The translations under genes were made by a program, and so were the position numbers. Under the pieces are notes generated by a model. The model saw nothing but the letters and a program-made list of their open reading frames with translations, made no database searches and was not told the origin of the DNA. Of a DNA stretch of 14,534 nt, positions 1 to 7,920 are shown piece after piece; the first letter of the stretch is position 1, and each line of letters begins with the position of its first letter. This DNA comes from UBA3210 sp963648895 (GTDB lineage Bacteria; Bacillota_I; Bacilli_A; RFN20; CAG-449), in the NCBI GenBank assembly GCA_963648895.1, contig CAVJGK010000029.1:1-14534 (forward strand). The letters are read 5' to 3'.

Positions 1-191
1 ATGCCCATATCACTTCTTTGTGTAGCACTTGTAGAAGTATTAAATGCTTCGTTCATAAAGTTAGCAACGTTTGATAAACATTGTGCTGTAAGCATCTTCT
101 TAGAGTTGCTTAGCTTAGCACCAGCGTTTTTTTGAGAGTAGTAAGATTCAGCAATTGCTAATCTACCCTTATAAGATTCCATTAAATTCAT
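1..191 (-). CDS. Major capsid protein, N-terminal part (gene runs off the left edge)
   Basis: Only the first 63 codons are present, beginning MNLMESYKGRLAIAESYY. The wording (ESYKGRLAIAE, then a Ser/Lys-rich stretch and ANFMNEAFNTS) resembles the N-terminus of gp23-like major capsid proteins of myoviruses, which is usually the part trimmed by the prohead protease. Its place directly after the protease-scaffold gene is the normal place for this gene, and that supports the call more than the short sequence does. The ATG at 191 is preferred over the ATG at 182 because two AAGGA-type purine runs lie just upstream, although the spacing is slightly long. The gap to the protease stop is only 20 nt, so the two genes are surely co-transcribed. 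No TGA codon occurs in this part. Confidence 0.7.
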   Translation of the reverse strand, partial: MNLMESYKGRLAIAESYYSQKNAGAKLSNSKKMLTAQCLSNVANFMNEAFNTSTSATQRSDMG

Positions 192-211
192 ATTAAATTT
201 TTTCCTTTTCC

Positions 212-2347
212 TTAATTAATTAAATTTAACAGTGTATCTGAAATCTCATCATCAGTGTTAACTAAATTACGTGTAATGTAGTCACCTGATGTTTTAGCTT
301 CAGTAATTGTTACACGACCCTTATGACTAAAAGGTAATGCACTTAAATTACGCTTTGTATCAGATAACTGCTCACAAACTGAATTTACATCTTTAATAGT
401 GTATGATTCAGTAAGCTGTGATTTAACATCGTCAACTGTAAGACCATAAGACTCTGCTTTAGTCTTTAAATATAGATCTTTAGACTCTTTTAATGCACTA
501 GATAACTTAACTGTTTTTTCTTTATAAGTAGTTAAGTTTTTATTTGCATTTTTGAGTTGTTCGCTCAATGATGTTAACTCGGTTTCCAAACTAGAAATCT
601 TTTCATTAGCTTCACCTAATTGTTTATTAGATTTAGTCTTAATTTCTAATAGTTCATCTAGCTTAGCTTTATTAGATACTAATAATTTATCCTTTTTATT
701 TAAGCTCTCTGTTAATTGCTCAACTTTGTTATTCAAGTCTTTGGCACGTTTAGCAGATTCACTTAATGAAATCATGGCATTTTTATACTTAGTGATTTCT
801 TCTTCAATCTGAGTGTCTTTAGCATTGCTAACTGATAATTTTTCTTGAAGCGCTAAATTATCTTTCTCTAATTCTTTTATTTTCAATAGAGACTCTTGAA
901 GCTCAGCAGTTACTTCGTCGGACATGTCATCGACAACTTCTTCTTCTGTCTCCATATCAATAACGTCTTCCTCTTGCTCTGGATTGATTAAATCTAAAGC
1001 AGCAGTAAATTTATTAATAACTGAATCAAGCTTATTAATTAGCTCTTCTTCAGAAATTAAACTTTCTTTATTTGTATCTATAAAATTATACAGTAAATCT
1101 ATTTTTGTATCTAAATCGCCTAAAAATGCGATAGAGTCTTCTACTGTATTAATAGCAAATTCATCTGCAGCAGGTTCTTCCTCTCCTTCTTCTGGTTCTT
1201 CAGTTAGATTCTCAAGATATTCTTCGTCAGACCAACCGTGACCCAAATCCCAATGAGAATCTTGTTTAAATTCAGTATCTGCTGGTAAATTAAATTCGCA
1301 TATGATTTCATCTTTAGCTTCTGGACAATCATTAATCCAATTGCCAACCATAATAACAAATCCTTTACCATCAACTTCAAATACTCTTCCTCTTGGTACT
1401 TGAGTATAATCACCTGCAAATCGTGCGTCTTTATGTCTTTTGCATTCTTTTGCCCAAATATTTTTATGTAACGCTCTACCAGTTTTAGCTTTACCGTCAA
1501 AAATATTATTTGATAGATAAGGCACATCTTGTGCTAAAGTGCTTCTTACACCAAATACTTCTTGTTTTTCATGGTCATACCAGAAACAACCTACGCAAGG
1601 TTCTTCTTGTAATTCATCATTAGATGCCATAATATCCATGAATGCGTTTACTTCTTCATCTTCTCTTAAGGCATGCTCTAATTTTGGTTTTGCTTCTAAA
1701 TCAATATCGAGACCTTTTAATGTATCTTGCATGATTGCTTTATCTTCTTCTGAAGCAGAATCCAATTCTTCAGTAAGTTTTTGGCGAAGAGTTTTGTTGT
1801 AACGTGTTTTTTCTAAAGACTCATTAACATATTTTAATCTTGCTGCTTTGACAGCAGGAACTAAAACAATATCAAACGCTTCACAATTATAAGAAGATGG
1901 ATCTACTGCTTCTTGCCCATCCATATCTGTATATAGATCTCCAGAACCACGAGATGAAACACCTAATGTAGAACCATAATCGCATAATGTTTTTAAAATC
2001 TTACCATTAGGAGTATTTAGAATATCAAAAACAGCATATAGTTTGCCATCATCACCCTTTCTGGGTTGCTCCGCCATACAAACTGCAATCTTTTCAATAT
2101 CAGTTTCTTCACGATCAAGTGGATGAGCTAACTCTCCATATAAAACTCTATTTGCGATTTTTTCTTTCATTATGTCGCTATCAAAAACCTTTTCCCAAAG
2201 TTCTTCGGAATATTTTCTACCATTTCTAGTAGGGTTAATAAAGTCAGCACAAATACCGACTAGTCTACCTAATATTCCTCTTTGTTCCATTTCTTCTTTG
2301 GATAATTTTTGATAGTTAAGGAATCCTTGCTTACTCTCTTTTAACAT
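212..2347 (-). CDS. Prohead protease fused to an extra domain and a coiled-coil scaffold
   Basis: A 711-residue protein in at least three parts. Residues about 20-175 look like a prohead maturation protease of the S78/T4 gp21 type: GILGRLVGICADF at the start, a candidate catalytic His75 in GELAHP, a candidate Ser131 in GVSSRGSG, and AFDIVLVPAVKAARLKYV closing the fold. Residues about 250-373 form a compact Trp- and Cys-rich domain (CVGCFWYD, GRALHKNIW, PRGRVFEV, HWDLGHGW) not expected in such proteases. From about 385 the chain is very acidic, and about 480-640 is Lys/Glu/Leu/Ser-rich and reads as a long coiled coil, as expected of a scaffold or capsid-core protein. The protein would fill the procapsid, cut itself and the capsid protein, and be degraded. 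The start has GAGGTG at good spacing. Stop is TAA; all six Trp codons are TGG. Confidence 0.85.
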   Translation of the reverse strand: MLKESKQGFLNYQKLSKEEMEQRGILGRLVGICADFINPTRNGRKYSEELWEKVFDSDIMKEKIANRVLYGELAHPLDREETDIEKIAVCMAEQPRKGDDGKLYAVFDILNTPNGKILKTLCDYGSTLGVSSRGSGDLYTDMDGQEAVDPSSYNCEAFDIVLVPAVKAARLKYVNESLEKTRYNKTLRQKLTEELDSASEEDKAIMQDTLKGLDIDLEAKPKLEHALREDEEVNAFMDIMASNDELQEEPCVGCFWYDHEKQEVFGVRSTLAQDVPYLSNNIFDGKAKTGRALHKNIWAKECKRHKDARFAGDYTQVPRGRVFEVDGKGFVIMVGNWINDCPEAKDEIICEFNLPADTEFKQDSHWDLGHGWSDEEYLENLTEEPEEGEEEPAADEFAINTVEDSIAFLGDLDTKIDLLYNFIDTNKESLISEEELINKLDSVINKFTAALDLINPEQEEDVIDMETEEEVVDDMSDEVTAELQESLLKIKELEKDNLALQEKLSVSNAKDTQIEEEITKYKNAMISLSESAKRAKDLNNKVEQLTESLNKKDKLLVSNKAKLDELLEIKTKSNKQLGEANEKISSLETELTSLSEQLKNANKNLTTYKEKTVKLSSALKESKDLYLKTKAESYGLTVDDVKSQLTESYTIKDVNSVCEQLSDTKRNLSALPFSHKGRVTITEAKTSGDYITRNLVNTDDEISDTLLNLIN

Positions 2348-2373
2348 ATAAAACTTTCACCTCGTTTAACTTT

Positions 2374-2391
2374 ACTTGCTCCGTAGCAAGT
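2374..2391 (-). other. Short perfect stem-loop before the protease-scaffold gene
   Basis: In the 75-nt gap between the 151-residue gene and the protease gene, ACTTGCT and AGCAAGT form a perfect 7-bp stem with a 4-nt loop. No U run follows, so it is unlikely to be an intrinsic terminator. It could be an mRNA processing or stability element that sets a higher level for the downstream protease and capsid genes. That role is a guess. Confidence 0.4.
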
Positions 2392-2422
2392 TATTCATCA
2401 ATTTAAATCATAATAATATACA

Positions 2423-2878
2423 CTATTTCATTGCTTCTAGACATTTTATATCTGCCTTCATTAATGTTAGCAACTTTAATGCTGGTTTTATATTGTAAGT
2501 CTTGAAATAAATATCTAAAACCTGTACAATTTCATTTGCTCTTACATGCTTAAAGAACATTACTTTATCATCTGCTTTAAATTGTAATATTTGATTTAAC
2601 AACGCAGATAATGTAGTTAATATTGTATTAGGGTCTGATATTGTATTTTCATCTGACTTCATTATATTAATATACAATTTTGATTTTTTTGTATTGTAAC
2701 TAGCTCTTAATTTTTCATAGAACCTTGCTACATCTAATTGCCTATCTTGATTAATCTTTTTTAGTAAGTCAAGAGGAATAGATTTAGATGACATTAAATA
2801 TTTAACATCAGCTGAAGTATCTACACCTTGTGCTTGTAATTCTGTTAATAATAACAATAAGTCTGTCTTTGTAATCAT
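2423..2878 (-). CDS. Small head-module protein of unknown function
   Basis: A 151-residue, mostly helical protein with no Trp, beginning MITKTDLLLLLTELQAQG. I do not recognise a family. It lies between portal and protease genes, where myoviruses often carry small prohead-core or assembly proteins (T4 has gp67 and gp68 there), so a core or portal-assembly role is possible but rests only on position. The start is 15 nt after the portal stop, with only a weak purine-rich binding site (GAAAGAAAAATAAAAG), so translation may depend on ribosomes finishing the portal gene. No signal peptide or membrane segment is evident. Stop is TAG. Confidence 0.7.
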   Translation of the reverse strand: MITKTDLLLLLTELQAQGVDTSADVKYLMSSKSIPLDLLKKINQDRQLDVARFYEKLRASYNTKKSKLYINIMKSDENTISDPNTILTTLSALLNQILQFKADDKVMFFKHVRANEIVQVLDIYFKTYNIKPALKLLTLMKADIKCLEAMK

Positions 2879-2893
2879 CTTTTATTTTTCTTT

Positions 2894-4747
2894 CTATTTA
2901 ACGTCTGTATATGAAATTCCTAAGTCTGCAAAACTAGGAAGGTCAGTATCTAAATCTTCTTCTACCATAGAACCTGGTGAAGGAAGATCGCTGCTTCCTT
3001 CTGGTTCACTTGGTTCTAATTCTGGCATATCAAGTGGTGTGCTTTCAGTTCCAAAATCATAACCAGCACCTCCGCCTAAATCACCTGAACCAAAGTCATA
3101 ATCGGATTCATCGGAACCTTCTTCAGAAACCTCACCACTTTCTTGTTCATCTATAGCGTCTTGTATTGCTGACATAACAGTTTCATCTGCAATAGCAGAA
3201 CCTAACAATGATTTTAATGCTTTTAGTTTTAAAGTAGGATTTTCGATAGGTTCTAATAATCTCATTACATTATCAACATTAGCAATTGTTGTTGCTTCAT
3301 TGTCTTTTCGATCTTTTTCTTCTTGAGTAGTTGGAGCTTGCATTCTAATAGTAAACTTGTTAATATAATTTACAAGTCCTCTATCATAAAGATACAAATT
3401 AACTAAATCTGTAATACCTGCAATATATCTTGCTTGAACATTTTTAATTGTCTTTGCGTATCTGCTTGAGATTAAGCTTAATGATGAACCACCGTTAAAT
3501 CCTGTTGAGTCATCAGTAGAACCAATAAATTGCGCAGGAATTGCTAAGCTGGCAAATAACTTTTTCTTCCAATAATCTAAGTCGGTTAAATCACCAACAT
3601 CAACATCTCCGCCAATTTGTGCAGACGTAACAGCACCCATACCCCCATGAGTTGGAATATAAATAGTATTTTCCATAGGTCCTGGGTTAGTATATTCCTG
3701 ATAAGTAGTCATAGGAGTAACCGCTGTTTTTTGTTCAACCATTTGTTTTACTCTTTGAACGACTTTCTTTGCAGAAGTAGGATCCATGTCACCTACTTCA
3801 ACGGATACAGTTCTTAAAACTGCTGATTTTGTCATTCTATTTAAAAGTACTGCATTTTCCAATAATGATAGTTCTCTCCAAATTTTAAATGAATTATATA
3901 AAACTGATTGACCACGTTTAATTTGATAAGAACTTGAAGTAGTTTTTCCATCAGTTGTTTTAGTAGATAGCGTAACTTCTTCTTTAACTCTAGAAGAAGT
4001 ATTTAAACTCATATGAACAAACTCAGTTGCTTCATATACATCTACATCAGAAGTATTGAAAGAGTAAATATTACTATTATTATTAAAAATACTTAAATCA
4101 TCTGAACTTTTTCTAACAGAACTATCTGGAACATCCGCTTTCAAATAACCATAGGATTTACCAAATTTAATTAAATCAAATACTTCTGCTGGATTTGCTA
4201 CTGCTTCAACATATTCTGCGTATCTATCATTCTTTGAATATGCTTTTACAATAACATCCTCATTTAAATTCTTTTTCCTATTTGAATCTGCGCCGGTATT
4301 TACTTCTGATTTTCTGTAAAGTCTTAAATATAAATCACCATACTTTACTAAAGAATAGATCCAATCATAAGAATTTTTATTTACATTTATTGAGTCTAGA
4401 ATCAAATTTACAGCACCTAGTACCTTTTCGTCATCTGCTTCCGCCCATACAATTTCGCCTCTATTATTGGGTTCACTTGCATCTGACGCATAAATATCCA
4501 ATGCAGCAGCAATGATTGGATCTTCGCCCATTACGTCTAGCAAGTTGTAAACTTCATTTCTTGTTCTTGCAACATTAGAAAACGAGTTTAATTTTGAAAG
4601 ATCTAAAGTACTACTTTCCATACCATCAAGCAATTCAATATAAAAATCACCTTGGGTATCTATATCTGTTATTCTATCTGGAACAGGTTGTGCTATCGCT
4701 TTATTACTATAATCAACCTGTTTATCAAACACTTTTTTGTCTGCCAT
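2894..4747 (-). CDS. Portal protein (gp20-like)
   Basis: A 617-residue protein that should form the dodecameric channel at the head vertex through which terminase pumps DNA. The N-terminal third carries the pattern typical of gp20-like portals (NEVYNLLDVMGEDPIIAAAL followed by a Ser/Asp-rich turn and GEIVWAEADD). LASLAIP-type text in the middle (KLFASLAIPAQFIG) and an aromatic-poor helical segment near 450-520 fit the wing and stem. The last 80 residues are Asp/Glu/Gly/Ser-rich and probably disordered. The start is backed by AAAGGAG nine bases upstream. The gene follows the terminase stop by 15 nt, the usual terminase-portal order. Stop is TAG; all four Trp codons are TGG. Confidence 0.88.
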   Translation of the reverse strand: MADKKVFDKQVDYSNKAIAQPVPDRITDIDTQGDFYIELLDGMESSTLDLSKLNSFSNVARTRNEVYNLLDVMGEDPIIAAALDIYASDASEPNNRGEIVWAEADDEKVLGAVNLILDSINVNKNSYDWIYSLVKYGDLYLRLYRKSEVNTGADSNRKKNLNEDVIVKAYSKNDRYAEYVEAVANPAEVFDLIKFGKSYGYLKADVPDSSVRKSSDDLSIFNNNSNIYSFNTSDVDVYEATEFVHMSLNTSSRVKEEVTLSTKTTDGKTTSSSYQIKRGQSVLYNSFKIWRELSLLENAVLLNRMTKSAVLRTVSVEVGDMDPTSAKKVVQRVKQMVEQKTAVTPMTTYQEYTNPGPMENTIYIPTHGGMGAVTSAQIGGDVDVGDLTDLDYWKKKLFASLAIPAQFIGSTDDSTGFNGGSSLSLISSRYAKTIKNVQARYIAGITDLVNLYLYDRGLVNYINKFTIRMQAPTTQEEKDRKDNEATTIANVDNVMRLLEPIENPTLKLKALKSLLGSAIADETVMSAIQDAIDEQESGEVSEEGSDESDYDFGSGDLGGGAGYDFGTESTPLDMPELEPSEPEGSSDLPSPGSMVEEDLDTDLPSFADLGISYTDVK

Positions 4748-4762
4748 TAATTAATACTCCTT

Positions 4763-6553
4763 TTACCAAATCAATATTCCATCCTCTGGACCAAAGTACT
4801 CTTCTGCAACCCCTGCTCCAAAATCTATCTGTGGTGTTTTTAATCTATTTTTTTCTTTTAAAGCATTTTCAAATGCGTTTTGTCCATTAAGATCTAATTC
4901 TTGGTTTACATCTATTACAGCATTTAAATCTTCGCCGTAATGGTACGCAAACTCTTCTGCATGCAACGATGCATTCCACATAGCACCTACGACAGCATCA
5001 ATACTATCTTTTGAATTATGTACAAATACACCGCTACTTAGCGCAAAATTATGGTTATCTTCTACCGTAATATCATACACATCTTCTGTAGTATTTAAAA
5101 ATTTAACCGAGACTACCTTTTTAATGCTATTTTGATCTAATGGCATTAAAGACTGATTCTCAGCTAAAAATTGAGCTTCACAGTAAGAACCATCTCTTAA
5201 CATAAATCTATGGTCAGGAGTACATCTTATTTTTTCACCATTATCTAGAAGTACTTCTACCAGCGCTGCATTTCTTTTGGTTAGTTGCACATTAGTAATA
5301 GGTTTAGGTTCTATTATTTTAGTTACCGGATTAAATGAATACACAAAATTCACTTTGCCTTGATTGAACTCATCAAGTAATTCTATAAAGCTCAACTCAC
5401 GACCATCGACCAAGCTTACCTTAGTATCACCTGTAAAACATCCGTGTGCCCCATTATCAGGGTGATTTATGTGTCCATCAGATTCTCTTTCAAGTCCGAT
5501 AACTTCTTCTGTTAATAGGTCACACTTATTATATACAGTTAATCTCTTATCATACAAAGTTGACTTAAAATAAGCATAAGGTAAACATTGTTTTGTTTGG
5601 GAATCTAATCTATCAACTGAAATAGTTTCTACATTAAACCCATCTGCTGCTAATTGCTGCTTTATTTGAGCTGACTGGAAGGTATCACAACTTATTCCAG
5701 AAACCTTAAATCCATTCTGCCTTAACCAACGGATAAATGCTCTATTTTTATCAAAAGAAATTTCTTTTCCTCTTGGCGCTTTAATGGAAACACTAAATGC
5801 TACCTGGTAGAATAATTCTCTGGAACTATCCTCACCTTCTATCTTGGGTTTTTTGCCTAATACCCAAACACCAGCGATACCAGTTTTGTCACCTTTACCA
5901 CCGCTACCTTGAGACATATCGAGGTGTATATACATAGGTTTTGCTTTCAACTCTTTATTAACTAAATCTAAATTAAAGAAATCTGAGTATTGGGTATCAT
6001 CGCCAATACCAACTTCAATAATATCTTGTGTAAATGGATTTTGATATTTATCTGATTTAATTTCATTCCATCTCATACCTGAGATATATTTTAAACCACT
6101 TGTAGCGGCAATACCTGCAATATCAGCTAATGACCCATCTAAATTTTCTTGAAATCCTTCATAATATGCTTCAGGCACTTTTAGCATTGAATATCCTTTT
6201 GCTCTATATTCTTCTATTAATCCATCAGGTGCATACTTAGGCAATAACTCACTTGCTAAAAATTTATTACCAACTGCAACATAAAACCATTTACCGGTTA
6301 CTTTTCTTGTATCAACTACCCATTGTGGTTCATCCACAATTAAAGTTGTCTTAGATTCATTTTTTCTTTTATTCTCAATATAATCCTCTAAAAATGATTG
6401 GTCACTATTTTTTGAAGATGCGATTATATTTAAAGTAGGTAAATAGTCTCCTCTTAAAAATCTTGACTTCATACGTGCATCAATTTGAGAAATTAATTGC
6501 TTTTGCTTCTTTTTTAGCTTTTCAACATCATTTGTTAGACCAAAATTTATCTC
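4763..6553 (-). CDS. terL: Terminase large subunit, exon 2 (Walker B Glu to C-terminus; contains intein 2)
   Basis: This exon starts with the Walker B Glu (EINFGLTNDVEKL) and carries the rest of the ATPase and the RNase H-like nuclease. Nuclease motifs are YIHLDMSQG followed by GDKTGIAG, then GISCDTFQS, and finally HPDNGAHG + SKDSIDAVVGA, the last split by an in-frame intein. Without the intein the exon encodes 454 residues, and with exon 1 the mature protein is 661. The enzyme cuts concatemeric DNA and drives it into the prohead through the portal. The only in-frame start nearby is a TTG at 6556 with no good binding site, and it would give a protein lacking the ATP-binding half. Joining to exon 1 by RNA splicing explains the reading frame exactly. 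Stop is TAA, 15 nt before the portal start. Confidence 0.88.
   Translation of the reverse strand, partial: EINFGLTNDVEKLKKKQKQLISQIDARMKSRFLRGDYLPTLNIIASSKNSDQSFLEDYIENKRKNESKTTLIVDEPQWVVDTRKVTGKWFYVAVGNKFLASELLPKYAPDGLIEEYRAKGYSMLKVPEAYYEGFQENLDGSLADIAGIAATSGLKYISGMRWNEIKSDKYQNPFTQDIIEVGIGDDTQYSDFFNLDLVNKELKAKPMYIHLDMSQGSGGKGDKTGIAGVWVLGKKPKIEGEDSSRELFYQVAFSVSIKAPRGKEISFDKNRAFIRWLRQNGFKVSGISCDTFQSAQIKQQLAADGFNVETISVDRLDSQTKQCLPYAYFKSTLYDKRLTVYNKCDLLTEEVIGLERESDGHINHPDNGAHGCFTGDTKVSLVDGRELSFIELLDEFNQGKVNFVYSFNPVTKIIEPKPITNVQLTKRNAALVEVLLDNGEKIRCTPDHRFMLRDGSYCEAQFLAENQSLMPLDQNSIKKVVSVKFLNTTEDVYDITVEDNHNFALSSGVFVHNSKDSIDAVVGAMWNASLHAEEFAYHYGEDLNAVIDVNQELDLNGQNAFENALKEKNRLKTPQIDFGAGVAEEYFGPEDGILIW
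5015..5440 (-). other. Mini-intein 2 in the terminase nuclease motif
   Basis: This 142-residue insertion has the splicing blocks of an intein. Block A begins with Cys (CFTGDTKVSLVDG). Block B is IRCTPDHRFML with its TxxH-type Thr and His. Block F is DVYDITVEDNHNF, and block G ends in GVFVHN followed by Ser as the +1 residue. Removing it joins HPDNGAHG to SKDSIDAV, the conserved metal-binding motif of the nuclease. The length leaves no room for a homing endonuclease. Block B resembles that of intein 1 in the same gene, which suggests related elements. Boundaries rest on the conserved Cys, HN and +1 residues. Confidence 0.9.
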
Positions 6554-6810
6554 CAATTATGTTACCGTAAAAGCTTTTTATCTTCTACATCTTATAGTTT
6601 CCTACAAGTTCAGCGTACATTTTCACCCTAATATTAGGGGCGGACACTCTTGGGTAGATTATTATATTCTTCACTACCTACGCGTTACGGTACTTACTTA
6701 CCTTGAATATTAAATAAGTTACCTCGGTATTAGCATACTTACATTCAGCTTCCACCGATTTTGCCCGGTTATTATTCTACTAATTACTCAGTAGTCAGAC
6801 AAGTATTTCT
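6554..6810 (-). ncRNA. Group I intron, 257 nt, without ORF, splitting Walker B of terminase
   Basis: Exon 1 ends ACAGAT and exon 2 begins GAGATA. Joining them restores CNFTD + EINFG in frame at phase 0. The boundary has the group I signature: exon 1 ends in U and the intron ends in G. CAGAU of exon 1 pairs with an internal guide GUCUG 10 nt into the intron, giving P1 with a U-G wobble at the cut. The next guide bases (CUU) can pair with GAG of exon 2 as P10. Inside are P/Q-like segments (ACCGGGCAAAA and AATACCGAGGT), a GGTAG/CTACC stem resembling P8, a possible S element (AAGAGTGTCC) and a P9-like CCCTAA/TTAGGG hairpin. The exact subclass and P7 pairing were not settled by eye. Unspliced, the frame meets TAA at 6784. 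Confidence 0.85.
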
Positions 6811-7866
6811 ATCTGTAAAATTACAATTGTGAGACACAATGTAATTACTATTGGTCTTTATTTCAAAGTTATTATAAGGATAAGCATCTACAACATCATA
6901 AAATTGCTTTGGACTATCTAACTTAATATGTTTAATTGACTTTATTTTCATTCCTTCAAATGGTTTACAAGAATTGGTACACTTAGTTAATCTATCGTCT
7001 TCAGTTAAATATTGAACTTCTTTATAGGTGCCATCTTTTAACATTAGTCTATGATTACCTGTACATTTAATAATAGTTCCATCTTCCAATTCAATATCGT
7101 ATTCTTCATCGGTTTTTATAGCAGGTTTTACGGTACATTGCTCGCTTAGCACTCTATTTCCTAAATTATCTCTGTTCCATACTCGTATAGGAATTCCCAC
7201 CAAGTCTTTTAGGCACTTATCACCATCTTCAGTAGAAAATATTGTATCTCCATCTAAACAGAAGATTGCTCTACCAATAACTTGGTTGTTAGAAGATGCT
7301 GTTATCACTTCTATATGCTTTTCAGGAATATAATTTAAGTTTGTGCTTCCTGACATTTCACCATGTGCCATAAACCATTCACTAGATAATATCATTTGAT
7401 TCATTTTATCTAATGCAACACCTTTAGCATTTTCTAAAGTAATATTCATTAATGAAATACTTATTTTATCAATCGGTTGCAACCCATAATACAAATAAGG
7501 ATCTTTTAAGCATAATAATCTATGTAATAGATATAATAGACATATTACCGCAATAGTTGATTTGCCTATACCAATTGAACCAGTAAAAACTAAAGTATTA
7601 TAAGCAGTTGTATAATTATCAGGAAATATCTCTTTTAACTTATCTTCCCAATAAGGAAACACTGTAAAGCGCCCTTCTTGATCATACAGCGCATTTCCTA
7701 AATATTTTTTATCGTGCATAAAAGTAGTAATATCTACAGGAATTTCGTCTCAATCCACATTAAGTAATTCAGACATCTTTTTAGAATTTCCATCTGTAGA
7801 CATTTCTGCCAGTATCTTTGCAACTGCTTCACGCTCTTCTTTTGTTAACTCATCTAGATTAGTCAC
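6811..7866 (-). CDS. terL: Terminase large subunit, exon 1 (N-terminus to Walker B Asp; contains intein 1 and one TGA Trp)
   Basis: This exon holds the N-terminal ATPase half. The GTG at 7866 is chosen as start because AGGAGGT lies at ideal spacing. Residues begin MTNLDELTKEER, and codon 39 is TGA, read as Trp in NVDWDEIPVDI. A start after this TGA (ATG at 7719) would cut off 49 residues and has no good binding site. Walker A is GSIGIGKST. After QVIGRAIF an intein interrupts the chain, then CNFTD ends the exon at the Walker B Asp. Ligated and spliced text reads GRAIFCNFTDEINFG. The gene is preceded by a terminator and TATAAT-like sequence, so it may have its own promoter. It supplies the packaging motor. 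Confidence 0.88.
6826..7260 (-). other. Mini-intein 1 at the terminase Walker B motif
   Basis: This 145-residue in-frame insertion has intein blocks. Block A is CLDGDTIFSTEDG, block B is IIKCTGNHRLML, block F is FYDVVDAYPYNNFEI, and block G is NYIVSHN followed by Cys as the +1 residue. Excision joins GRAIF to CNFTD just before the Walker B Asp. There is no room for a homing endonuclease. The insertion ends only 15 nt before the group I intron. Confidence 0.9.
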
Positions 7867-7882
7867 AGACTACCTCCTTTTC

Positions 7883-7893
7883 ATTATATTATA
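7883..7893 (-). promoter_or_regulatory. Possible -10 element(s) before terminase
   Basis: Two overlapping TATAAT hexamers lie between the terminator and the terminase binding site AGGAGGT. No convincing -35 box sits 16-18 nt upstream, where the terminator stem lies. It may be a weak or extended-type phage promoter, or simply AT-rich sequence. Confidence 0.35.
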
Positions 7894-7895
7894 CG

Positions 7896-7920
7896 AAAAA
7901 AGGAGACTTTTAATCTCCTT
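7896..7920 (-). terminator. Intrinsic terminator after the CHAP hydrolase gene
   Basis: AAGGAGA and TCTCCTT form a 7-bp stem around a 7-nt loop and are followed by a T run on the minus strand. It abuts the TAG stop of the hydrolase gene and separates the tail/lysis unit from the terminase-head unit. Confidence 0.85.

Noticed and set aside
1204..1527. Minus-strand frame overlapping the protease gene
   Set aside because: It is an alternate-frame shadow of the well-supported protease-scaffold gene.
552..1802. Plus-strand open frames inside the protease-scaffold gene
   Set aside because: They are Ser-rich mirror images of the coiled-coil and acidic coding on the other strand and have no binding sites.
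6554..6810. Terminase encoded by two separate small genes, or a group II intron
   Set aside because: The second part lacks a credible start and both halves lack a full Walker B. The junction shows group I pairing (U-G splice site, internal guide), and neither the GUGYG start nor a domain V of a group II intron was seen.
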